NCBI RefSeq assembly: GCF_003576595.1
Contig: NZ_NQOU01000001.1
Location: 932,337-996,336, forward strand
From: Neopusillimonas maritima
Lineage (GTDB): Bacteria > Pseudomonadota > Gammaproteobacteria > Burkholderiales > Burkholderiaceae_B
Direction of reading: 5' to 3'
Length of the DNA stretch: 64,000 nt
In this document: piece by piece, positions 56,425 to 64,000 of the stretch
How the letters are laid out: every line of letters begins with the position of its first letter
Numbering within the stretch: position 1 is the first letter of the stretch
The notes under the pieces: model-generated
Database searches by the model: none
What the model saw: the letters and a program-made list of their open reading frames with translations, nothing else
What the model was told of the DNA's origin: nothing
Made by a program: the position numbers and the translations under genes

Positions 56425-57473
56425 ATGACAAGCAACGCCCTGGGTATCTACTGCTCGCTTTTCTGCTCTGCCTGATTATTGCAGGGTGTTCTTCATCGGG
56501 CAGTAAACGCGGGGGCTACTACAAAGACGACGGCCCAGGCAGCGATCCCCCCGCCAATATCCAGGCTATACCCGATGCCGCCCCGCGTATTGAACCCCAT
56601 CACCGGGCCACCAAACGCCCCTATGTGGTTTTCGGTAAACGCTATATCCCCATGTCAAGCGACCAACCATTCCGGCAGGAAGGCATTGCTTCATGGTACG
56701 GGCGCAAATTTCACGGCAATAAAACCGCTAATGGCGAAACGTACGACATGTACGCCATGACAGCCGCACACCCCACACTCCCTATACCCAGTTATGCCCG
56801 CGTGACACGCGTGGCAAACGGCCGCTCGGTCATTGTGCGAATTAACGATCGCGGCCCCTTCCACAGCGGCAGAATTATTGATCTTTCTTACGTAGCGGCG
56901 TCCAAGCTCGGGCTGATCGGGCCGGGGAGCGGCCGGGTGATTGTCGAGGCGATTACGCATGACGATATCCGAGCGGGACGTTTCGGCGGCCCCACTACAT
57001 ATGCCCAGGCGCAGAACAGCGCCGGCTCCATGCCATCGGAACCCTCAACGCACTCTATTTCCTCGGCTGCAACACCGCAGCCGGTGATTCCCGCTGAACC
57101 GATCAGCGAACGCATCGTGCCGGACGCGCTGATTGCCATGCAACTGCAGGCGGAAATGGCTGACTCAAACGAAATCCAGCCGGATACGGAAGCCGACAGC
57201 GTTGATCCAGATCCAAGTAAGGTTCCACCCGTTACACCATCCGGGTTCTACCTTCAGTTCGGTGCTTTCAGCAACGCTGAAAATGCACAAGCCCTGGCCG
57301 AAAAGATCAATGCCGAACTTGCTTCCATCGACTATAAAAATGCCCAGGTGAGCCCTGGGAATACACTGTATCGGGTTCAGCTCGGGCCATACTCAAACCG
57401 CACGGAAGCGGTGAATGCCGCTTTACGTTTTGAGGAAATTTTAGGGGCACAACCCACAATTGCCCTGCGGTAG
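56421..57473 (+). CDS. rlpA: Septal ring lytic transglycosylase RlpA (lipoprotein with SPOR domain)
   Basis: The 350-residue lipoprotein has a lipobox LIIAGC with Cys23, a DPBB domain from about 88 to 180 (GIASWYGRKFHGNKTANGE, TAAHPTLPIPSYARV, VRINDRGPFHSGRIIDLSYV), a Pro/Ser linker, and a C-terminal SPOR domain (FYLQFGAFSNAENAQALAEK, VQLGPYSNRTEA). RlpA cuts denuded septal glycan (known in Pseudomonas). It overlaps rapZ by 4 bases; the tail faces rsmI. Confidence 0.93.
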   Translation: MNDKQRPGYLLLAFLLCLIIAGCSSSGSKRGGYYKDDGPGSDPPANIQAIPDAAPRIEPHHRATKRPYVVFGKRYIPMSSDQPFRQEGIASWYGRKFHGNKTANGETYDMYAMTAAHPTLPIPSYARVTRVANGRSVIVRINDRGPFHSGRIIDLSYVAASKLGLIGPGSGRVIVEAITHDDIRAGRFGGPTTYAQAQNSAGSMPSEPSTHSISSAATPQPVIPAEPISERIVPDALIAMQLQAEMADSNEIQPDTEADSVDPDPSKVPPVTPSGFYLQFGAFSNAENAQALAEKINAELASIDYKNAQVSPGNTLYRVQLGPYSNRTEAVNAALRFEEILGAQPTIALR

Positions 57474-57480
57474 TGTCGCC

Positions 57481-58413
57481 TTACAACTCATTCTTCCCGC
57501 GCTCCAAGGCCATGCGGTATAAATCCGCTTTGGGCAAATTCGTTGCCCGTGCCGCAATCCGCGCGGCATCTTTCACGCTTAGATCCTCCAACAGTGCATC
57601 CAGCAATATCGACACATAAGCCGGCGGCGCTTCATCAGCCGCATCCGGCGATGGATGCAAAACCAATACAAACTCGCCCTGACTATGATGTGGGTCCTGC
57701 TGCAGCCATGCCTGCACTTCATTAAGTGGCAACGTGACAACCTGTTCAAAACGTTTGGTAAGCTCGCGTGCAATCGTTACTAGGCGATCACCGGGCAGCA
57801 CATCGGCCAAATCGCCCATCGACGCGGCAAGACGATGGGGTGATTCAAAAAATACCACCGGCATATTGATTGCTGACCAGCGTCGAAACCACTTTTGACG
57901 CGCCGTTGTTTTGTGCGGCGTGAAACCGGCAAACGTATAAGCCGGGTTTTCATCTGTTGTAGCCCCGCTCACCATCAGTGCCGCCATCACTGCACTGGCA
58001 CCCGGAACGGGAATCGCGCGATAACCTTCGGCAACAATCGTTCGCACCACCCGCGCCCCCGGGTCACTCACGGCAGGCGTACCGGCATCGGAAATCAGAG
58101 CAACCCGCTCTCCTTTCTGCAGACGCCCAATAATGACCTGGGCAGCACTTGCCTCATTGTGCCGATGGGCGGCCATCATTGGCGTGCTCACCCCCCAGGC
58201 ATCCAGTAGTTGGCGGCTGGAACGGGTATCTTCAGCTGCGATCACGTCGCATCGCCGCAACGCCTCTACAGCCCGCAGGCTCAAGTCGGCCAAGTTGCCA
58301 ATAGGCGTCGCAATGACATACAACGCACCGGCAGGCCAATCCTGCTGGTCCACCCGTTCAGTGAGACGTTTCCACGACATTGGGGGTTCATCAAACCCAT
58401 TCTCTTCACGCAT
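57481..58413 (-). CDS. rsmI: 16S rRNA (cytidine1402-2'-O)-methyltransferase
   Basis: The 310-residue tetrapyrrole-methylase-fold enzyme methylates C1402 of 16S rRNA in the decoding site. Motifs are YVIATPIGNLADLSLRAVE, CDVIAAEDTRSSRQLL, ISDAGTPAVSDPGA, and ESPHRLAASMGDL. It carries a longer N-terminal lead (about 27 residues) than E. coli RsmI. It is divergent from yraN by 33 bases, as in the conserved rsmI-yraN pairing. Confidence 0.95.
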   Translation of the reverse strand: MREENGFDEPPMSWKRLTERVDQQDWPAGALYVIATPIGNLADLSLRAVEALRRCDVIAAEDTRSSRQLLDAWGVSTPMMAAHRHNEASAAQVIIGRLQKGERVALISDAGTPAVSDPGARVVRTIVAEGYRAIPVPGASAVMAALMVSGATTDENPAYTFAGFTPHKTTARQKWFRRWSAINMPVVFFESPHRLAASMGDLADVLPGDRLVTIARELTKRFEQVVTLPLNEVQAWLQQDPHHSQGEFVLVLHPSPDAADEAPPAYVSILLDALLEDLSVKDAARIAARATNLPKADLYRMALERGKNEL

Positions 58414-58446
58414 ACTAGGCAGCCTTAGTTACAGTTATTCAATTTC

Positions 58447-58938
58447 ATGAGCGACGCTTCTTTGCCAAATCCACTAAGCCCGGAGCAGGTAATCCGATCA
58501 GCACAGGAAAGGGCGATTCGTCGTCGCAGAAAAAATACGACGCCTAAAACTGCCATGCCCCTGCCCTTCACCCCCGTATCCGCAAGCCAGCAATTGGGGC
58601 ACGCAGCCGAAAGCCAGGCTTGTTATTATGTGACACAACACGGCTTATGCGTACTCGCACGCAACCTTAAGTGCCGTGCGGGGGAAATCGATATCGTTGC
58701 GCGCGACCAGAATATACTTGTATTTATCGAAGTACGCTGTCGACGCAATGCCAATTACGGCTCGGCGGCCGAAACAGTTGGGCGGCATAAACAAAAACGC
58801 GTTATTCGAGCAGCCCAATTCTGGCTGCCCCACCTTGTTCGCCGCCACTTCAAACAAACCCCGCCGTGCCGTTTCGATATCATTACATTCAATGGCAGCC
58901 GGCTTTGCTGGCTTCAGGATGCCTTTCGAACTGTATAA
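58447..58938 (+). CDS. YraN family (UPF0102) endonuclease-like protein
   Basis: The 163-residue protein has the restriction-endonuclease-like core of UPF0102: ARNLKCRAGEIDIVARDQNILVF-type (E in GEIDIVA), FIEVRCRRNANYGSAAETV with the E-x-R pattern, and PCRFDIITFN. The family is near universal and its substrate is unknown. A basic N-terminal extension (about 40 residues) precedes the core. It starts the yraN-diaA-dolP-like run, with lpoA missing. Confidence 0.87.
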   Translation: MSDASLPNPLSPEQVIRSAQERAIRRRRKNTTPKTAMPLPFTPVSASQQLGHAAESQACYYVTQHGLCVLARNLKCRAGEIDIVARDQNILVFIEVRCRRNANYGSAAETVGRHKQKRVIRAAQFWLPHLVRRHFKQTPPCRFDIITFNGSRLCWLQDAFRTV

Positions 58939-58992
58939 CTTTCGCGAAAAAACGTTACATCCGGCTTTTTCGACCATGAGATAATAGCGTTT

Positions 58993-59586
58993 ATGGATAT
59001 GACCTCCCGAATGTCGTCGCATTTCGACGACGCTATCGACACCTTCAAGGCGAGCTCCCAGGCGCTTGCGGAACCCCTTGCCACAGCGGTCGACATGGCG
59101 TTCGCCGCTTTGGTGAACAATAACAAAATACTGGCATGCGGTAACGGTGGCTCCGCCGCCGACGCACAGCACTTTGTTGCCGAGTTGGTAGGCCGTTTTG
59201 AACGAGATCGCCTTCCTCTGGCCGGCATAGCCCTGAATACCGACTCATCCATCATGACTGCAGTCGGTAACGACTACGGCTTCGATCACATTTTTGAACG
59301 CCAGGTCATGGCGCTTGGCCAACCGGGCGACATTCTCGTTGCCATTTCCACCAGTGGGAACTCACCCAACGTTTTGCGGTCCATTGAAGCAGCACACGAC
59401 CGCGACATGGCCGTTATCGCCCTAACTGGAAAAGGGGGCGGAAAAATCGGTGAACAGCTTTACGAAACCGATATCCATTTATGCGTACCTCACGACCGCA
59501 CGATGCGAATTCAGGAAGTACATATCATCCTGCTGCATGCCCTATGTGACGGAATCGACGCCCTCTTACTCGGAGACTCGCTCTAA
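58993..59586 (+). CDS. SIS-domain protein, DiaA-like (or GmhA phosphoheptose isomerase)
   Basis: The 197-residue SIS protein shows LACGNGGSAADAQHFVAELVGRF, ISTSGNSPNVLRSIEAA, and IQEVHIILLHALCDGID, shared by GmhA and DiaA. Neighbours decide: in the conserved rsmI-(lpoA)-yraN-diaA-dolP cluster this is DiaA, which binds DnaA and times replication start. GmhA would instead make heptose 7-phosphate for LPS. I favour DiaA by context. It overlaps the BON lipoprotein start by one base (TAATG). Confidence 0.85.
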   Translation: MDMTSRMSSHFDDAIDTFKASSQALAEPLATAVDMAFAALVNNNKILACGNGGSAADAQHFVAELVGRFERDRLPLAGIALNTDSSIMTAVGNDYGFDHIFERQVMALGQPGDILVAISTSGNSPNVLRSIEAAHDRDMAVIALTGKGGGKIGEQLYETDIHLCVPHDRTMRIQEVHIILLHALCDGIDALLLGDSL

Positions 59587-60301
59587 TGACTGCAACATTT
59601 ACCTCCTCTCGCGCGCTCTTACTGGCATTTTTACTGGGCGTAGCCACACTGATGTCGGCATGCGCACCACTGGTTGTGGGCGGAGCCGCCGCAACCACTG
59701 CTCTTTTGGCAACTGATCGCCGCACCGCCGGCGAACAGGTCGAAGACCAAGCCATTGAAATGAAGTTTTCAATCGAGGTCGGTCGGGCCTTCAACGACCG
59801 GTCCGATGTCCGCCTGACCAGCGTGTCGTATGCAGGCAAGGTTCTCATATACGGCGATGTACCCAACGAGGCCGATAAAGCCCGCGCCGAAACCATTGCC
59901 CGAGGTATCGAAAACGTCAAGGAAGTGATCAATCGCGTTCGCATCGGCAGCGTTACCCCGTTAAGTGTTCGAACCAACGACACGTGGATTACCACCAAGG
60001 TAAAAGCAAGCCTTATCGAAGCCAAAGAAGTACCGGCCGCCACCATTGTCGTGACAACTGAACGCGGTGTGGTCTATCTCATGGGTAAAGTCACTGACAC
60101 GGAAGGACGTATGGCGGCAAAAGTGGCAGCCAACGTGCAAGGCGTCAATGAAGTCGTCAAACTGTTTACCATCGTGTCACGTGAAAGTCTGGTCCAGCAG
60201 CAAGGCAGTCAGGCGGCACCGTCCGGTGGGCAGACAACCTCCTCCCAGCCTGCCGCGTCGAGCCCATCCAGCAACCCTGAAGTTCAAACGATGCCCGTCC
60301 A

Positions 60302-60305
<4 letters not shown>
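59586..60305 (+). CDS. BON-domain lipoprotein (DolP/YraP-like)
   Basis: The 239-residue lipoprotein has a lipobox MSAC with Cys26, then two BON domains (about 45-115 and 125-195: VLIYGDVPNEADKARAE, IENVKEVINRV; VVYLMGKVTDTEGRMA, VQGVNEVVKLF). A Ser/Gln/Pro-rich tail ends the protein. DolP guards outer-membrane integrity in E. coli. It starts on the last base of the diaA stop and overlaps the TlpA-like gene by 4 bases (ATGA), so three genes are tightly coupled. Confidence 0.88.
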
Positions 60306-61718
<1,413 letters not shown>

Positions 61719-61720
61719 TA

Positions 61721-62452
61721 ATGAAATCGCAGGGCTTGCGCATTCCACGGCATCGGCCCCGGCGTGCCTACGCACATAACGCGCCGGTATGGTTGTTCGA
61801 TCTCGACAACACACTGCACGACAGCTCGAAATCCATCTTTAAGGTGATCGACGGCAAGATGACTGAAGCGGTCGCGAAAAGTCTAAGCGTTAACGACGCT
61901 GAAGCGAACCGTTTGCGCGCCCTGTATTGGAAACGTTACGGCGCAACTGTTATCGGCCTGGTACGACACCATGGCATTCACGCCAAAACGTTCCTCGACT
62001 TAAGCCACGATTTCGACCCACGCCCACTGGTTCACTCAGAAACCGGTTTAATACGCAAATTCCAGCGTTTGCCCGGCACGAAAATATTGCTCACCAACGC
62101 GCCCGAAACCTACGCTCGAACCGTGCTCCACACATTAGGGATTCTGCCCTTCTTCGATATGATCTGGTCTATCGACCACATGCACCTTCAGGGGAAAATC
62201 CGCCCCAAGCCTTCGCATGCGCTCATGCAACAAATACGGGCTCGTTTAGGCACCACGCCCTCAAAGGTTATTTTGGTTGAAGACACCTTGAAGAACCTGA
62301 AGGCGGCACGGAAAACCGGCATGCGTACCGTGCATGTGTATCATCCGTCGACACCCTTTTCCGCATCGCACCGGGGCCGCAACCAATACGTGAACTTACG
62401 TGTTAACAGCCTGGGGCAATTATTAACCGGTAGACGACCGTTACGGGTTTAA
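61721..62452 (+). CDS. HAD-family pyrimidine 5'-nucleotidase-like protein
   Basis: The 243-residue HAD hydrolase of the SDT1/PHM8 type has the nucleophile motif WLFDLDNTLHD (D27, D29), motif II KILLTNAP, and motif III KPSHALMQ ... VILVEDTLKNLKAAR. Relatives remove phosphate from pyrimidine nucleotides. It follows argB by 2 bases. In related bacteria slmA comes next; here a convergent MoeB-like gene does. Confidence 0.88.
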   Translation: MKSQGLRIPRHRPRRAYAHNAPVWLFDLDNTLHDSSKSIFKVIDGKMTEAVAKSLSVNDAEANRLRALYWKRYGATVIGLVRHHGIHAKTFLDLSHDFDPRPLVHSETGLIRKFQRLPGTKILLTNAPETYARTVLHTLGILPFFDMIWSIDHMHLQGKIRPKPSHALMQQIRARLGTTPSKVILVEDTLKNLKAARKTGMRTVHVYHPSTPFSASHRGRNQYVNLRVNSLGQLLTGRRPLRV

Positions 62453-62467
62453 CACCACGAACGCTTG

Positions 62468-63220
62468 TTAGTGACCCGCGCCGCACACCAAACAAGCGGG
62501 GTCTTTACGAAACCGAATTTCGTTCCACTGCATCCGTAACGCATCCAGACACAAAAGACGCCCCACCAGCGGTTCCCCCATTTGCGCGATAACCTTGATG
62601 GCTTCAGCCGCCTGCATACTACCGATAATCCCGACCAACGGCCCCAGCACGCCGGTTGTAGCGCAACTGATCTCCTCTGCCTCATCGGCCTGTGGAAATA
62701 AACACTGATAGCAAGGGGCATCATGATGTCGCATGTCAAATACGCTAACCTGCCCTGAAAAACGAATTGCAGCACCCGAAACCAAAGGACGATGATGCAA
62801 AACACAGCTACGGTTAACATCGTGCCGCGTATCAAAATTGTCACAGCAATCAAGCACAATATCGGCTTGCGCAACAGCTTCGTCAAGCAAATGTCCGCTT
62901 AAGCGCCCTACATAAGCCTCAACTTCAACCTCGGGATTCAAACGCCCCAACGCCTTTAAACCTGACTCGGCCTTAGGTTGCCCCACTGACGTTGTAGCGT
63001 GCAGAATCTGACGTTGTAGATTACTGATCTCAACGTTGTCGTCATCGGCAAGCGTAATATGGCCCACCCCTGCCGCAGCCAGGTACAGCGCAGCCGGCGA
63101 GCCCAGCCCACCGGCACCCACAATTAAAACACGCGATTGAAGCAACCTTTCCTGCCCTTCGATACCCAGCTCATCAAGAAGAATATGACGCGCATATCGC
63201 AGGAGTTGCGCATCATCCAT
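62468..63220 (-). CDS. moeB: MoeB/ThiF-like E1 adenylyltransferase
   Basis: The 250-residue E1-like enzyme has the ATP motif VLIVGAGGLGSPAALYLA, DNVEISNLQRQI, the adenylation Arg/Asp in IVLDCCDNFDTR, the catalytic Cys in ISCATTGVLGP, and two zinc CxxC pairs (CYQC, CLVC). It activates MoaD for molybdopterin or ThiS for thiamine; the window has thiG but neither moaD nor thiS, so the partner is open. Its ATG shares one base with the TAA stop of the S41 protease gene (TAATG). Confidence 0.9.
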   Translation of the reverse strand: MDDAQLLRYARHILLDELGIEGQERLLQSRVLIVGAGGLGSPAALYLAAAGVGHITLADDDNVEISNLQRQILHATTSVGQPKAESGLKALGRLNPEVEVEAYVGRLSGHLLDEAVAQADIVLDCCDNFDTRHDVNRSCVLHHRPLVSGAAIRFSGQVSVFDMRHHDAPCYQCLFPQADEAEEISCATTGVLGPLVGIIGSMQAAEAIKVIAQMGEPLVGRLLCLDALRMQWNEIRFRKDPACLVCGAGH

Positions 63221-64000
63221 TATTCCACCTTGATCATGCCGTCGGGCGTAACGCGATAGCGCTCCACCGCCCCGGAAGGGGTGTCACTCAAGCGGTCAGG
63301 GGTGCTTTGTTCAGGCTCCGCCCGGCTTACATCATTTTTTTTTTCCGCATCCTTGGCGGGTTTAGCCTCTATCTCATTCTGACTTACTTTCCTGCCCTGA
63401 AGGAAATTAACGGCCTGCTTAAGCTGGAAATCGTCATCGCCGCCGATTTCAAACATTTTGATATCCGGATTGATCTCTTCCTCGTCATCGGTGGGCGTGA
63501 CGACTTCCGGTGCCGATGACCCATTGGACAAATGATGTTCCAAATCGGCCTCGCGAGGAATACGGAACAGATTGCCCTGGGCTGTGTCATCGATAGTAAT
63601 GTCCGGCTCTACCCCGGTTGCTTGAATAGACCGGCCATTGGGCGTGTAATACAGCGCTGTGGTTAGCTTGATGCCGGAGTCCTCCGACAGCGGCAACACG
63701 CTTTGAACGGAACCTTTCCCGAATGAACGGTTACCCAGCACTTTGGCCCGGTCATGATCCTGCAAAGCCCCCGCAACAATTTCAGACGCTGAAGCCGAGC
63801 CGACATTGATCAATACCACCAGAGGCACCGTTCTGGCCCACTCAGGAAACGCGTAGTCGTTGTTGATACCGCCGCCGAAACTACGCACATAATCAACCGG
63901 TTTGGCGAAATACTCGCGGTTGGCTGAAGGAATACGGCCTTTGGTGGACACAACAAGGACGTCGGGCGGCAAAAAGGCCGACGACACACCAATTGCTGCA
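63220..64000 (-). CDS. S41-family C-terminal processing protease, C-terminal part
   Basis: The gene runs off the right edge of the window; the frame is open through base 64000, so about 260 C-terminal residues are seen. The catalytic Ser lies in NVGSASASEIVAGAL and the Lys in RSFGKGSVQSVLPL, the Ser-Lys dyad of Ctp/Tsp proteases. The last 100 residues are charged and low in complexity (EEEINPDI, and AEKKNDVSRAEPEQS). The N-terminal PDZ domain and signal peptide are not visible. It overlaps moeB by one base. Confidence 0.9.
   Translation of the reverse strand, partial: AAIGVSSAFLPPDVLVVSTKGRIPSANREYFAKPVDYVRSFGGGINNDYAFPEWARTVPLVVLINVGSASASEIVAGALQDHDRAKVLGNRSFGKGSVQSVLPLSEDSGIKLTTALYYTPNGRSIQATGVEPDITIDDTAQGNLFRIPREADLEHHLSNGSSAPEVVTPTDDEEEINPDIKMFEIGGDDDFQLKQAVNFLQGRKVSQNEIEAKPAKDAEKKNDVSRAEPEQSTPDRLSDTPSGAVERYRVTPDGMIKVE

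Overview
This window is chromosomal DNA of a Gram-negative betaproteobacterium. Gene content and order point to Burkholderiales, most likely Alcaligenaceae (a Bordetella, Pusillimonas or Advenella relative): DUF3460 next to scpA and panC, a fused DUF3683 FAD/Fe-S oxidoreductase, pcm-like/tolC/hldE-C, ubiE/Tim44/ubiJ/ubiB, kdsD-kdsC-lptCAB-hpf-ptsN-hprK-rapZ, and argB beside a HAD nucleotidase with moeB and a ctp protease. The family assignment is inference from gene content; no rRNA is present to prove it. The DNA is packed with genes. I see no insertion sequence, prophage, CRISPR array or clear recent island. The only gene-free stretch longer than 300 bases is 28365-28733, and it holds a cobalamin riboswitch.

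Layout. 1-4.9 kb: the end of a flavin monooxygenase, a Kef-type antiporter overlapping a membrane GGDEF protein whose catalytic domain has lost about 48 residues, and a secreted MliC/COG3650/META three-domain protein. 4.9-7.9 kb: tRNA-Pro(CGG), ispB, a DUF815 ATPase overlapping a Nudix/ThiE-like fusion. 7.9-16.7 kb: a complete tripartite RND efflux operon (adaptor, two permeases, outer-membrane lipoprotein) behind a palindromic operator candidate. 16.8-24.6 kb: zapD, coaE, a prepilin peptidase without its methylase domain, a lipoprotein, a small LuxR-type regulator with a Cys-rich tail, panC, scpA, DUF3460, a DHA2 drug exporter and an XRE/MmyB regulator.

24.6-33.8 kb is a vitamin-cofactor region. 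Cobalamin-dependent metH faces a riboswitch-controlled btuB-btuF uptake pair, followed by thiG-thiD and a Pcm-like methyltransferase. 33.8-41 kb: tolC, hldE-C, a diiron desaturase-like protein, and the ubiquinone genes ubiB, ubiJ and ubiE with a Tim44-domain protein. 41-43 kb: phoB-phoR behind a three-repeat Pho box. 43-49.8 kb: a 1313-residue FAD/Fe-S oxidase, a YqaA-type membrane protein, ilvA and apt. 49.8-57.5 kb: KDO synthesis and LPS export (kdsD, kdsC, lptC, lptA, lptB), then hpf and the nitrogen-PTS regulatory set ptsN-hprK-rapZ and rlpA; rpoN is absent from its usual place between lptB and hpf. 57.5-64 kb: rsmI, yraN, a diaA-like gene, a dolP-like BON lipoprotein, a TlpA-like thioredoxin, argB, a HAD nucleotidase, a MoeB/ThiF-like E1 enzyme and the end of an S41 protease.

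The genes serve envelope building (KDO, Lpt transport, RlpA, lipoproteins, heptose), quinone and cofactor supply (Ubi, B12, thiamine, CoA, pantothenate), and nutrient sensing (Pho, PTS-Ntr). I found no wholly new system. The strongest leads are the shortened GGDEF domain coupled to an antiporter, the three-domain MliC/COG3650/META protein, the methylase-less prepilin peptidase, the Cys-tailed LuxR protein, the triple Pho box, and the missing rpoN.
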